Source of the DNA: Breviolum minutum Mf 1.05b.01
Taxonomy: Eukaryota > Sar > Dinophyceae > Suessiales > Symbiodiniaceae
Assembly: GCA_000507305.1 (NCBI GenBank)
Contig: DF239866.1
Location: 1-64,000 of the forward strand
Reading direction: 5' to 3'
DNA: 64,000 nucleotides
In this document: one piece after another, positions 21,501-32,430 of the stretch
How the letters are laid out: each line of letters starts with the position of its first letter
Numbering within the stretch: position 1 is the first letter of the stretch
Position numbers and translations under genes: made by a program
Notes under the pieces: model-generated
Databases searched by the model: none
Seen by the model: the letters and a program-made list of their open reading frames with translations, nothing else
What the model was told of the DNA's origin: nothing

Positions 21501-21794
21501 ATGGCAGTAAGGGAATCCGGGCCCCAAAATGGCCGAAACATTCAGGTTTTCAGGATTTTTTTGGCCGAAACGGAAGAAGAAGATATTCAAATCAGAACAG
21601 CTGAGGCTCCAAGTGCAACAAAAAGTGACCTCGTGTTATTTTCCTCCCCCTTTGACCCGAGAAGGTGCGGATGGAATTCACCATGGAATTCCAGCAGTTT
21701 TCGGTTGACAAGGGGTGACTTTTTTGACGATGATGGCAATTGGACTCTTTGGAAAAGGCTGTGCCAGGCAAACAAAGGAGATGATTTTTTTTAG
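21501..21794 (+). CDS. Open stretch, possible exon
   Basis: The 97-codon frame contains acidic and Ser-rich segments (FLAETEEEDIQIRTAEAP, FRLTRGDFFDDDGNWTLW). No family is recognised and no splice partners were found. The opposite strand is also open in places, so this may be chance. Confidence 0.15.
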   Translation: MAVRESGPQNGRNIQVFRIFLAETEEEDIQIRTAEAPSATKSDLVLFSSPFDPRRCGWNSPWNSSSFRLTRGDFFDDDGNWTLWKRLCQANKGDDFF

Positions 21795-21916
21795 CAGCTT
21801 CGAATATCTTGAACATTCTGATTCTGACCTTTTTGGGATCTGTGTCAATGATTTTAGAATGACTCTTTCAAGGGTCAAGTGACCTTTCAATTAGGGGATA
21901 AATGATGATTAGATAA

Positions 21917-22021
21917 TACCCTCCCGAAGTTTAACATAGCCCCTCAAAAGTTACCTTCCCAATAGGAAAGTAGTCTTCCAACCACCATTTTTCAGGGTCT
22001 ATGTTAAACTTCGGGGGTGTA
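21917..22021. mobile_element. MITE-like element, family A (TTTAACATAG subtype)
   Basis: Ends TACCCTCCCGAAGTTTAACA and GTTAAACTTCGGGGGTGTA are inverted. ATAGCCCCT and CAGGGTCTAT continue the arms. The unpaired middle carries AATAGGAAAGTAGTCTTCCA, shared with 58979-59087. TA at both ends suggests a TA target. Confidence 0.85.
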
Positions 22022-23144
22022 TTTAGATAGGTGACATTGAATGACCTGGAACGGATTCCTTTGCCAGCTATCTTGAATTCTATCATCTTAACTCGTTTAT
22101 CTTTGACGTGGGAAACCTCGATCCAACTATCCAAAATTTTGGTACCCTATAGTTGTTTAACCCTCCCCAGCAACCTTTTAAAAGGGGATATGCCCAAGAA
22201 ATTACCACCATTTTTTGGGTGTTATTATATGGGGTGAAAATCATTAAGGGGCCCCCCCATCCCAAGACACCCAGACACCTTCTGAACATCGCCTCTAAGC
22301 CTTGTCCAAAAAGAGAAAATCCGCATCCGTAAGGATCGCAGACCTTAAACAGAAACACTACTAGGCACTTGGATGTACAGGTTCAAGCTGCCGTGGGTTT
22401 CATGTAATTATCCACTTTGTGGAAGGGTGCAGTTGGATGACTCACAAAAAAAACACCTACAGTATGTCGTCAATTTGGTGTGTGTTTTTTTTGAAGCATG
22501 AAGTAACTTCAATCATACAAAGGTCATTGTGTTCAAAGACTTCTTTCTTTGTGTTTTTTTTGCAGCATCTACTGCAACCAGATTGCTGCTACTCATCCCC
22601 TTTTTATTTGAGACCATACTGGGGTCTTCTGTGTTTGAACAAACGGCGTTCCCATCGAACCTTCGATGCAGGAGGATTTCGGTGGATTCGGTCCTGTTGG
22701 TTGTGTGAGGGGGAAAGGCTGGTTCACCTGGAAAACAGCCGTTGCTGATCATGTCCATCAACTTTACCCCCTAAAAAAAACCAGCCTGTCCAGTTGCCCC
22801 CCAAAAAAAATTGGGTATATTTTCCTATGTTTTCCCAGGCACGGCACTTCGAATTGTCTATAAATCGATGGTTTTCAAGAGTGTGCACTTGTTTGTGTCC
22901 GTCATGTTTCCCATATTTTACCCACAAGTTACGCTCTTTTGTGGCAGTTTGATGCATGCACAGCTTTAGTATATTTAGCAGTGTTTTTTTGAAGCAGCCC
23001 TTGGTTTTTAGAACGTCATTCATTTCAAACATTTCTTACCATTGGAACCTACCGGTACGATTCCTCTTCAGAATCGATTCATATAAGGCCGGCTATTCCT
23101 TTGGGGCAAAATGGGGCAATGGGCTCGGGGCACCCTGAAATTTT
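22022..23144. other. Gene-poor stretch
   Basis: Several short frames are open on both strands without a clear preference. A family M fragment (AACCCTCCCCAGCAACCTTT and AAAAGGGGATATGCC) lies at 22140-22200 and matches 39085-39140. No gene is called. Confidence 0.4.
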
Positions 23145-23252
23145 CATGATCATAGGATCCATGTATGGTATATTTTACCTACATGACTGGTTGATCTTAT
23201 GGGATACATGTTGCAAGGTAAACTTACCAGTCCCATGGATCCCATGATCATA
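23145..23252. mobile_element. MITE-like element, family C with long outer palindrome
   Basis: Outer arms ATGATCATAGGATCCATG and CATGGATCCCATGATCAT are nearly perfect inverted repeats. Inside, the copy carries TATGGTATATTTTACCTACA and AAGGTAAACTTACCAGTCCC. Confidence 0.75.
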
Positions 23253-23340
23253 TGGAATCTTTTTACCAACTCATGACCATCTCCGCAGATTGGTGGGGGT
23301 ATCTTTGTGGTAGCTTTGTTTCCTATGCAAATCGCAGGAA

Positions 23341-23433
23341 ACCTGAATCCTCCAAGGGTGTGAAATTTGTGCCCCTTTAACCACCAAAAACAGACCTGGG
23401 GGCTGAAATTTGATACTTTTTGGAGGGCCCAGG
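23341..23433. mobile_element. MITE-like element, family D (GATCCTCCAAGGG ends)
   Basis: It runs in the reverse orientation to 30386-30468. TCCTCCAAGGGTGTGAAATT, AACCACCAAAAACAGACC and GGGGCTGAAATTTGA are conserved. Confidence 0.7.
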
Positions 23434-24718
23434 AAATTAGGTCCAGATGATCATGCAACATTTTTGCTTAGATGATGATCAAGTTTGTAATTTCTAGTGT
23501 TGTGAATGTGAAGTGCACCCTCTAGCAATCCATTTTCCTTGGCACACACGAAAAATAACCAAAACAACCATTGCTACCCCCCAAAAAAAAATCTCACAGG
23601 GTTAGGGGATCACTTCAGCCACGAAAAAAAAAAAACCTCTTACCTTCATTATACTGGTTGTTTAATAGTGATCCTTATCATGGTACCCTATATAAATGGG
23701 TAGTATAATCCCCTATATAACCCAACCAACGAGGTTGTTTTTCATTGCTCACTTGAAGTCATCCCATGGAGTCCATGAAATTTTCGCAGATCTTTGGTGA
23801 ATCGAAACTTTTCCCCACCGACCTTGGATGGGTACGAGTTTGAAAGACCATCCTGGCGGACTACAGAATCCTCGAACCTCGAAGAAAAATGCGGGGCACT
23901 ACTGGAAATGCGCGGCAAAATGGGTGTTTTTGGGTTGCATAAATGTAGTATATATAGTCAGGTTGGGACGAAAAGTTCGAATTTGTCGATGTCGATGTCT
24001 CGAAAATGAAGTCCACGTTGTATTGAGTTGAATTTGATCTGTAGATTGGTGCCTGTTGTGATGAATTGTCCTGAATTGTCGTGACAATAATGCATTTGTG
24101 AGTCCTCTTAGGTGGTGCGTGGCAGAACCACTTTTTTCCCAAAGAACATAGTTATCGGATGGTAATTAGTAATGGTCCTTTCTACTTTAATTTTTTTTCA
24201 TAGTTGTTTGTTTTTTTTGTAATGATTTTTTGTTCATCCTCCTTGAAACAATGGACAATGCAGGACTTTCATATATTGCAGCATTTTATCAGGTGTTCTG
24301 TTGCCAATTTCGGCAAAATGTGCTCTGCATGGTCTGATGCATCGCGGGTTTTGGTGGGAAAACTCTTGGAGTGGGAAAAGCTCCTCCGCTTCCGCAGCTT
24401 TTCGGGGGCGGAACCATGGCGGAACCAAGGCGAATGGTGAAGGTCGAACAAGGCGAGCATGGAATGCAACATGTCACCCGCGGTTTTTGAAGGAAAACTA
24501 CCGGAATTCATTTTTTGTATAGCTAAAAAAAGGGCAGCGTTTAAACAAGGAAACTACCAGCATCATGACATTTTTTGGCGCGGGAATCCCAACTACTAAA
24601 CTTTTGCTTGCCTTTGTTACTTCCGGTAAGGGGAGTAGATATCAAAGGATGCTAAAATCCTGAAAAATTCAACAAAATTCCCTCTGGAACTCCAAACTCA
24701 ACTGGAAAGCTCTCCATA
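23434..24718. other. Gene-poor stretch with one family L copy
   Basis: The family L copy is at 23648-23722. Frames at 23794-24031 and 24204-24440 overlap open antisense frames and show no family motif. Confidence 0.4.
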
Positions 24719-24835
24719 CTGTTGATGGAAGAAATCCGGTTTTCACCAGTTGATAAGTATATAGTTTATGGTAGTTTATCCCATCATTTACCGACTTTTT
24801 TACATCCCAGGTGGTGCAGGAATTCTTCCATCAAT
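24719..24835. mobile_element. MITE-like element, family F
   Basis: Ends CTGTTGATGGAAGAAATCC and GGAATTCTTCCATCAAT are inverted. GGTAGTTTATCCCATCATTT and ATCCCAGGTGGTGCAGG match the copies at 45965-46073 and 29691-29808. Confidence 0.8.
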
Positions 24836-24970
24836 CGTATGATTTTTGTGGTTTTTGCATTTTGAAGGTTGGTTATCCTCCCAAAACAATCTGTTTCAAT
24901 GGCGAAGAACGTATGAAGAAAAACACACGCAAGCGAATCTTGTTGGAACACCAACAGGTGAAACACCAAT

Positions 24971-25060
24971 ACCCCATAGGATCCATGTATGGTATATTTA
25001 CCTAGATTTACCATAAAAGTAAGCCAAATGTGGGTAAATCTTACATGGATGATATGGGTA
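24971..25060. mobile_element. MITE-like element, family C
   Basis: CCCCATAGGATCCATGTATG and CTTACATGGATGATATGGG are inverted ends, and TGGTATATTTACCTAGATTT and AAATGTGGGTAAATC the inner arms. Confidence 0.8.
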
Positions 25061-25396
25061 CTACTTTGAAACCTGTTGACATGAAATAACACAACGACCC
25101 CACGACCTTTTGCAACAGCCTTGTTCTTTGCGCTGGTAGCCGGCTGCTAAGACGCATCTACAAGGCCAGATGTCTCCCTGGAAGAAGTCCAAACAGTTAA
25201 GATAGTTATAAGATTTAAACAAAAAAACCCACCATGACAGGAAGACGTACAAACATATATCATCTATCTATGCATATATATATATACATATTTATATATA
25301 TATAAATACTCGGTTTCTAAGGGATTTCTTTGATTTCCACCTGTTCCACTACAGCCCCCAAAAAATTCACCTGTCGACAGTTGGGCAGCCGAAAAA

Positions 25397-25502
25397 CCCA
25401 TACCATCCATGGGATTGGTGTAGTGGTATATTTACCTACATTTACCACACATAAAAATCAACCAGTCATGTAGGTATATATGCCATACATGGATTCTGTG
25501 GG
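25397..25502. mobile_element. MITE-like element, family C
   Basis: CCCATACCATCCATGGGATT and GCCATACATGGATTCTGTGG are inverted. AAATCAACCAGTCATGTAGG is the conserved centre. Confidence 0.75.
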
Positions 25503-25815
25503 AATTCAAAGGTCGGCTAAGGAAAAAGGGGAGGCATTTCACAACCTCACCTGGATTTGTTTCTGAAAGAAATCCAGGTTGGTGAAATTATGACTACAAT
25601 AATTAACCATCATATAATCATATATAATGATTCTTCAAGAAAGGCGTCAATTATTTTTTGCAGTTTTTACAGTTACCTAGTTGTTTGCAATGAAAAATTC
25701 GCAGGCTTTCAGCCTTTCAGTGATACACAAAAAACGCTGAAAGCATTTCATGGAACCCTGTAACAGTACTCGTAGAAGTGAAGGCTAGTACAGGGATTCC
25801 TCTATACTAAACCTG

Positions 25816-26028
25816 GTGACTGTTACTAGGTCGGGTGTGGACCCAAGTGATATGTTTCTGATAACTTTAGCTCACCTGTGGCAAATGGTTGACAACGAGT
25901 CAAAAAAGTGTGATGGTGCCACGATCCATGATCGAAGTAGCAGCTATCGCAGATGTGTTTTTCAAGGCCAGGGAGGAAACATGAAAGTTAGATATGGAGA
26001 TGCTGATGTTGATGACCAGCTCATTTAG
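25816..26028 (+). CDS. Possible 3' exon or short gene fragment
   Basis: The frame reads as ordinary soluble protein: DPSDMFLITLAHLWQMVDNE, then a Cys/Arg part and an acidic end (YGDADVDDQLI) before the stop. There is no recognised family. Upstream exons were not found. Confidence 0.22.
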   Translation: MTVTRSGVDPSDMFLITLAHLWQMVDNESKKCDGATIHDRSSSYRRCVFQGQGGNMKVRYGDADVDDQLI

Positions 26029-26081
26029 AAAACATGGTTATTACTAGTGTTTTTATTCAGAAACATCCTTGCACCTTTAAC

Positions 26082-26118
26082 TGTGTGTGTGTGTGTGTGT
26101 TTTTTTTCCGTGTGTGTT
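26082..26118. repeat. GT microsatellite
   Basis: About ten GT units are followed by a T run and a short GTGTGTGT. Confidence 0.85.
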
Positions 26119-26657
26119 TCAGGTTTAAGTATTTTTCAAGTTTCAGCAAGAAAACATGTTGGAAATGATGAAGGTCGTTGGCTTTCAAGATCCAGAGCGT
26201 TTGAGATCCCCTAGTTGCCCTAGTTGAATTTTTGATTGCATTTAAAGTAGAAAAGAGGTAGAAACTCCCAAAAATGACAACTCAACATATGAAGTTTGTT
26301 GAAAGTTGGCTTGGATTTCGGCAGAAGCGGGAAACAACAATTGTTTAAAGTGCGGTGCAAGCTGGGCAGTGAATTGTGTTGGCAAACGAGTTGTGCCGTG
26401 AATGGCTTGTAAACGGCCACTTTTGGCTGCCGGTGCCACTGATTTCTGACCACCAAATTTGACCGAAAACGCGCAAAAGGAAAGCATGTTGCTTTTTGTT
26501 GCAGTATGGGGCATATCAGATATGTGCTACTATAGATCTATTAGTGTTCCTTTGGCATTGAAAGGTCCAGTATACCATAAGTATATACAAACGTATTGTG
26601 TACACACCTCAGGACCAGTGAAGATCACCATGTGTTGTTTCAGGGTTTTTTGTTCAT

Positions 26658-26769
26658 TACCCTCCCTGAAGCCAAACAGCTCGCAGCTGAAAATGGTGGT
26701 TTCCAACAGGAATCTATTCTTTTCCAGAGGTCTATGTTCAGGTGCGAGCTGTTAGTTTTAGGGAGGGTA
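26658..26769. mobile_element. MITE-like element, family A (GCGAGCTGTTAG subtype)
   Basis: Ends TACCCTCCCTGAAGCCAAAC and GTTAGTTTTAGGGAGGGTA are inverted, bounded by TA. AGCTCGCAGCTGAAAATGGT opposes GGTGCGAGCT. Confidence 0.8.
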
Positions 26770-27540
26770 AAACTTCAAATGTTATTCAGCAGAAGTTCCT
26801 AGTTTTTGCGTCCAGCAATAAGATTTGGATCCATTGAGTCTCCAACATACCTTTGGAACATACCCCAAGAGAACCTCACGTGTTTGTGAAGGAAATCCTT
26901 CATACATGTAGACCATGGGGCCCCCAAACCTACATTGTTAGAGGTGTTTATATATGTTTATATTAGATAGCCTGGTTTTTAGGTGGCCACAACCTTTATT
27001 TTTCATGGTTTTGGGGGGCTCATGGTATATTATATATTTGTATTTTAGCGTACCTGCAATATGGTCCAGGGGTCTGTCGGAATCATTCAATCTGGGGCCC
27101 AATGCAGTTGTTGTTGGAGCCCATTCCTGTCACAAAAATCATGCCTTGCGCATCGCATCCTCCCGTTTTTTTTTTTGGGGGGGGGGGAGGGTTGGAAAAT
27201 AAGACACAGAAAAACTCGGTCAATTTAGCATTGATGTGGGGGAAGGTCATATTTGAAAATGCAGGTATTTTTGCACTACCCTACTACCTACCTTTGGGCT
27301 TCCAAACACCTTGTGAGATCTTGTGAGGAGGTATTTGGACCCCAAAAACCATACCTAAAACACCTTCTCAGGTGGGCATTTGGAAGACTATAGGGTATTG
27401 TAACCACCTGTATTTTTGGTCAATATTTGCCTTCTTTGGTTCTAACTTTGTTCATGTCTTGTAATTATAGGACATGTACACGCCATGCACTTTAGGTGGA
27501 TCATCATGTAGATTGTTTGGGTGAGAATATGTTTACTTCT

Positions 27541-27610
27541 CCCTGGAAGTCGTTGCCACCATTTTTGAAAAAAAAGATGATGGTTCCTTTTGGATGAGGA
27601 TAAAATTGTT
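27541..27610. repeat. Dispersed repeat, CTGGAAGTCGTTGCCACC unit
   Basis: CCCTGGAAGTCGTTGCCACC, GATGATGGTTC and TTTTGGATGA also occur at 18589-18645. The two copies share the same order and orientation. No terminal repeats are obvious. Confidence 0.7.
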
Positions 27611-27769
27611 CCTTCAAAAAAAATGGTGATCCACTCGTAGTTATATACTACCCAACCTCCTAGGATTCAACCCTCAGGGATGAATTCCGATTTTTTTAAG
27701 GATCAATTCCAAAAGCTTCCCAAAAAATGTACCATACTCGATGACTCATAGGAAGCATGAAAAACTAGG

Positions 27770-27883
27770 CTAGGTGGTGTTTTTTGTTGGATATTTTTTG
27801 GGAGTTTTTCATCCCGAACCTTGGGGAAATGATCCAATTTTACTAACATTTTTTTCGAATGGGTTGAAACCACCACCTACTAG
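27770..27883. mobile_element. MITE-like element, family B
   Basis: CTAGGTGGTG and CACCACCTACTAG are inverted ends. The core ACCTTGGGGAAATGATCCAA and GAATGGGTTGAAACCACC is shared with 36268-36367. Confidence 0.7.
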
Positions 27884-27916
27884 TAGTTCAGAATGGCATT
27901 TCCTTAGGTACTTCTA

Positions 27917-28348
27917 GTGACTAGTAGTGTTTCTTCATGTTTTTTCAACTTTCATGCCATGTTTTCACCTTATGATTTTTCACCTTACAGTGAGCAACGA
28001 GCAGCCCAGCAGAGCGGTGGAAAATTGGACGGATTTGTTTGTCCAAGAAAACTTGACCCTCACCAGCCACCAGCATGCGGCGGCACCCCGGCACCCATGA
28101 CTTCAGTCGACGTCTTCGAATACGGTGGCATCGTGTTGTTTGGGTTCGATCGAAACGTAGGGTTGGCGAACGAAAAAAAAAAACACGGAAGGTCACTGCA
28201 GGTCACTGAGAAAAGCATCCGAATCCACGGCAAGATCTTGTTACATTCGGTCTCCAAATTCAACGACCCAATCCACGCCACCTCAGAGAAGTCACAATCG
28301 TCGCCGTTAAAGGAAACAACGCGACCCCCAATCTCGTCGCGTGTTTGA
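27917..28348 (+). CDS. Open stretch of uncertain strand
   Basis: The frame encodes 143 residues, with a more protein-like part after residue 25 (GGKLDGFVCPRKLDPHQPP, DVFEYGGIVLFGFDRN). An overlapping minus-strand frame (28060-28386) is equally open. The stretch is GC-richer than its surroundings, which may mark a decayed exon. No family is recognised. Confidence 0.2.
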   Translation: MTSSVSSCFFNFHAMFSPYDFSPYSEQRAAQQSGGKLDGFVCPRKLDPHQPPACGGTPAPMTSVDVFEYGGIVLFGFDRNVGLANEKKKHGRSLQVTEKSIRIHGKILLHSVSKFNDPIHATSEKSQSSPLKETTRPPISSRV

Positions 28349-28467
28349 AACCCAGTAGCGTGAGAGAACAAGGAACGTGGTGCCATTTGGGGGAGCTGAC
28401 AGGGAGTTTGCTTTGCTTCAAAATAAGCGGGGTCACAGTTAGATACATGCCATGCTAGTATAATATA

Positions 28468-28683
28468 TTATCATGATCAGCAGTGTCGTTGTGATAGTCA
28501 TCACGGTCGTCGAATTCATGACCATCAATCATTATCATCATATCATCGTTGTGAATATCATCCGCATCATCAACTGCACCTTGTCATTGCATCATCAAAT
28601 TAATTTGCCCATAGTCATTATCGTGGTCGTCAGCCCTTATCATTGTATCATCAATTATGACCACTGTATCATCTCGCATCATG
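28468..28683. repeat. Degenerate ATC/CAT trinucleotide tract
   Basis: ATCATC and CATCAT words are dense but interrupted, as in an old decayed trinucleotide microsatellite. Confidence 0.7.
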
Positions 28684-28699
28684 TGCACTGATTCATATA

Positions 28700-29690
28700 G
28701 CGTTGTTTTGGCGTTTTGGGTGACCGAAGATGCTTTTGATGTCAGCACCCTTGATTCCTCTGAATGCAAACAGATGATGGGGAAAGGGGTTCCCCCGTGT
28801 GTCGGGAATTCGTTCTTTGCAATGTTTTATTGCATCACCTGGTTCCACTAGATAGCTCGACTCTCATGTATATCATGTATTGTTTGTTAGAAAACTCCTT
28901 ACTAAACTTCCCAACTGTGTAGACTTGTCAAAAATCATAAATCAATGTTTACAAACCCTGTATATATATTTAACTGTATATGTATTACTGTTTGCCTTTC
29001 AGCTACTCACTGCTGAAAGCAACATTTTTGGAGTCTCCCAACTCCATATATTTTTTTTAACTCCCTGAAACATCCTGAAACTAACTAACATATAATAGCC
29101 ATTGAACATCGGCCAAAATTGCACCAAACAAAGAAACATCGTTTTCCAACTATTTATGGTCAAGAGCTTTGGATGTTAGTTTCAGGTTTGATTTTCAGTC
29201 ACATGGATTTACTAACATCATCTGGACATGGATTTTTCGGACCACCATTTTTCGTTGGCACCACCAGCAACTTGCAGTCGACCGGAGGCATGCGCTGTTT
29301 TGGCCAACTTGGCAGCTGACTTGGAATCACAGGTGTTCGGTGGTTGTTGGCCGTAGACTTGGTGGAGATTGCTTGATTGACGTAGTTGGTGAGTTTGCTC
29401 CCTTAAGCTTTGTGAGTTGGATGCATGGATGGAAGTTATTGGTTGGTGGTGGTGTTTGGACGAATTTTAAACTAAATGTTGGATGTTTCTTGGTGTTGAT
29501 TCCTTGTTTCTGTGTGTTTTTTTTCCCTGATTTTCTGGAAAAAGCATGGCGTGCTGTTTCCATGTTTGGGGTTCAAACAGGTAGTTAGCACTCTTGATAG
29601 CAAGATGGTGTCGCACTCAGTAGCTTTTCCTTCAGTGTCCATTGTGAAAGTCGGTGATTTATGCCAAGAAAAAACCGGAATGAAGGGAAC
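28700..29690. other. Gene-poor stretch
   Basis: Open frames occur at 29169-29588 (plus) and 29327-29720 (minus). Neither shows a family motif or splice structure. Confidence 0.35.
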
Positions 29691-29808
29691 TACTGTTGAT
29701 GGTTCAGAAATTCCAAACAACCACCTGGGATGAATAGAATAAAACCTGGTAAATAATGGGATAAACTACCAACCTCAACTGGTGCCTGGATTTTGTCCAC
29801 CAACAGTA
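29691..29808. mobile_element. MITE-like element, family F
   Basis: Ends TACTGTTGATGGTTCAGAAA and CCACCAACAGTA are inverted and bounded by TA. CCACCTGGGATG and GATAAACTACCAACCTCAAC are conserved inside. Confidence 0.8.
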
Positions 29809-29891
29809 CCATTTGGTAAAAGATTGGCCCCAAAAGAGTCGACCCTGGACCTTCATTACCCATTTCAGAGTCCCTAGTATGTAATCATATC

Positions 29892-29982
29892 AGATATGCT
29901 CCGTATATGGAATATTTACCTACATTTGGCTTAAGAAAACGATGGTAAATGTAGGTACATATATTCCATAGATGGAGCATCT
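29892..29982. mobile_element. MITE-like element, family C, long arms
   Basis: Left arm AGATATGCTCCGTATATGGA and right arm TTCCATAGATGGAGCATCT, with inner ATTTACCTACATTT and AAATGTAGGTACAT, give arms of about 36 bases. Confidence 0.8.
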
Positions 29983-30385
29983 GGGTATGTCAATATATCA
30001 TCATATGTTCTTGTGGTGGTAAACCTGAGAACTTCTTTTCGCTTTTGGATTTGATTGAGATCTCCTATGAACGAGTTGGGAAGATGCGTTTCCTCCCCCT
30101 TTTTTAGTTTTCGGATGGTAGGATACATATTTTAGATATGTATTTATGATTATACAAAAATACTGGATTTCTTCCAAACAGAGTGTAACTCATTTCGTCG
30201 AACACGAGCCATCCTTTAACTAGCGACCTCCCCACGATGAAAAATCACGACTTTGCCGGGGTTTCGGCCAGCTCCTTGTGGGCAAGAGTGGCGCGATTCA
30301 ACGAATTCTACGTGGCATGGAACGGCACTTGAATGAGTCCCTCGGGTGAAAATGCCATGGTAATGAACCTGTGATGGTGCCTTTC

Positions 30386-30468
30386 GATCCTCCAAGGGGG
30401 TCAAATTTCAGCCCCTAGGTCTGTTTTTGGTGGTTAAGGGGCTCAAATTTCAGACCCTTGGAGGATCC
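30386..30468. mobile_element. MITE-like element, family D
   Basis: GATCCTCCAAGGG and CCCTTGGAGGATCC are inverted ends. CAAATTTCAGCCCCT and AGGGGCTCAAATTTCAG lie inside. It matches 33603-33685 at 81 of 83 positions. Confidence 0.9.
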
Positions 30469-30721
30469 AGGTAGCGTTATTGTGGCAAGAGATTTCCAAT
30501 ACAGAGTAAGCAGTGAAGTTTAGGGGCAAAGACACGCGACAGACGATGTGAATGTCATGAGTTTCAGCAGGTATACTTTGAAGAGGATCTTTTTTGTGTG
30601 TGTCTAATGTTTGATAAGTTGGATATCACGGGATACGACCGATGTGAGAATTTGGTGGAAAATGACGTGTTGTGTTTTTTTTGTTTAGGGGGAGTTGATG
30701 TGAAATCGCACGATCTAACAG

Positions 30722-30827
30722 AACCCCCCCCGAAATCTAACATGGATACCCAAAACAGCCATGTTTGAAAGGAGATGCAGTTTCCAAACCATCATTTTGG
30801 GTATCTATGTTAGTTTTCGGGGGTGTA
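30722..30827. mobile_element. MITE-like element, family A (GGATACCC subtype)
   Basis: AACCCCCCCCGAAATCTAAC and TGTTAGTTTTCGGGGGTGTA are inverted ends. ATGGATACCCAAAA opposes TTTTGGGTATCTAT. The copy at 57239-57358 has the same subterminal words. Confidence 0.8.
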
Positions 30828-31293
30828 CCATCCTTTGATTCACAAAACTGAATGGAGAACTGGAGGACTTGGAAGATATTGTGCTGTGAAGTTCATGATG
30901 TCAGGTGTCTATCCCCAAGTATCTCCTGAACAATGATTTGATTCGCTTTTTATGCTTCTCCCGGTGTGTGAAGATATGTACAGTAAATATACATGATTAT
31001 GTTTAAATGTACGTGTATATTTATATATGTATGTACGTTTTTGGATTTACCCAGATTAACCATGCTGATTCTATAGCTAGAAGTTGAGGAAGGCAGCTTT
31101 TCAACACGTTTTGAAACTGATGCCTTTGAGATTATGCTGGAAAACAGCCTACCCTGTTCGGGCTTTTGGCACACATCTTGCAAGAACGATGCGGAACCCA
31201 GCGCTTCGGAGTGTTTAGATTCTTAGATGTTCACCCCAAAAACGGATCACCCGATAGAAGGAATCCATCCGTGGAGAGGCGCCATTTCCATCA

Positions 31294-31500
31294 TATTATT
31301 TTCCATTGATCGGCCTTTGCCTCGGCCTTTCAAGGCAATTGGTGCAAGATTACTGCATTGGTGCACTCTTCAACTTGTCCCGTGCACCTGAAAACATGTG
31401 TCTTGGCATGTCTTGCCGTGATGCAAAGCTAAGTAACAAACAACATGTCAATTTTTTTGCTGAGGGTCCGAGAATTGAATGCTTCTTTGGGTTTTCTTGA
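31294..31500 (+). CDS. Possible exon with an armadillo-like segment
   Basis: The frame contains QDYCIGALFNLSRAPENM, which resembles an armadillo helix (GALxNLS followed by PEN). An AG precedes it near 31335. A second armadillo-like stretch lies in the same orientation at 32327-32430. A transposon-sized repeat (31732-31822) lies between them. The similarity is short and judged by eye. Confidence 0.22.
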   Translation, partial: YYFPLIGLCLGLSRQLVQDYCIGALFNLSRAPENMCLGMSCRDAKLSNKQHVNFFAEGPRIECFFGFS

Positions 31501-31731
31501 GTTGTATTTTGTTGGGGGTTGCCAAAAACCTTCCAAAACCCTATAACAGTGAGTAAATAATCATAAATAATCTATCTTGGAAGTTACTGTATTCATTTTT
31601 GGCAGGGAATTAACCTTCGCTGGCCACTCTGAACCAGTGTTTATGCAGGGCCCAATGTATTCCAAAAACACCATCTTCGCAAAACCTGACTGTAAAAGAA
31701 TCATATCATGGCTAGTCAACTTACCCTCTCC

Positions 31732-31822
31732 TAACGTACCCCGTCCAGAAATAAGGCCGTTATTAAGGGCTTGTTAACCACTGGTTTCCCTTAATCAGGC
31801 CTTGTTTCTGGGGGGGTGCGTT
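31732..31822. mobile_element. MITE-like element, family E
   Basis: ACGTACCCCGTCCAGAAATA and TTTCTGGGGGGGTGCGTT are inverted ends. AAGGCCGTTATTAAGGGCTT and GTTTCCCTTAATCAGGCCTT are inside. Confidence 0.75.
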
Positions 31823-32326
31823 GGGCATAAAAGAACCCCAGAATCTTCAAAATCACAGGGTATGAAGGTGTTCTTTTTTCTGCACCTCCCCGCAAAAAAG
31901 ACATGTGTTTTTTCTGACGTGGGACATGTTCGGTCGATATAATGGAATCGGGAATCGGAGCTTGGCTTTGGGGACTTGCCAAGAACACACAGAAAAAAAC
32001 AGGATCCCAAAGCATAGATGAAGCATACTCACGAAGATGAAGGAGTGATATTTTACTCTAAGCATCTTGCTGTCCTGGATTTCCATTTGGAACCGAGTAA
32101 GGGAATCCACCCAAAAATGTCAAAAATCATCTTAATTCAGCTGAATTTGATCTAATTCGCCCCTATGTTTGTCCTATTCAAGCCTATTCAATGGTCTAAG
32201 TAATCATTTTGGATGTTTTTTTGCTAACCAGTTCACTCCTTTTTTTTACAGTGACACAGAAAATGATAAGGTCAGACAAAAAAAGGTGAATTTGTGATAA
32301 CCCCCGTATCCTCCCGGTCCTCCTAG

Positions 32327-32430
32327 GTTGGCCTTGGCGCTGGCGGGTGGTGAGCAAGTGGTCAAAGCTGCCTTGAAGATCCATCCGGAGGCACCTACAG
32401 TACGCCAAGTGGGACAGGCACAGCTCGCTG
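32327..32430 (+). CDS. Probable exon, armadillo-like helical repeat
   Basis: A pyrimidine-rich tract ending in CCTAG (acceptor at 32325-32326) precedes the frame, and GTGGTC follows at 32431. The 104-bp segment encodes LALALAGGEQVVKAALKIHP and then EAPTVRQVGQAQLAG. This resembles an armadillo repeat with a Gly-Gly turn and two amphipathic helices, as seen in dinoflagellate ARM proteins from memory. The opposite strand is also open but lacks a pattern. The rest of the gene is not located. Confidence 0.35.

Noticed and set aside
28473-28851. Open frames in the ATC-rich tract
   Set aside because: They are Ile/Val/His repeats produced by a decayed trinucleotide microsatellite.
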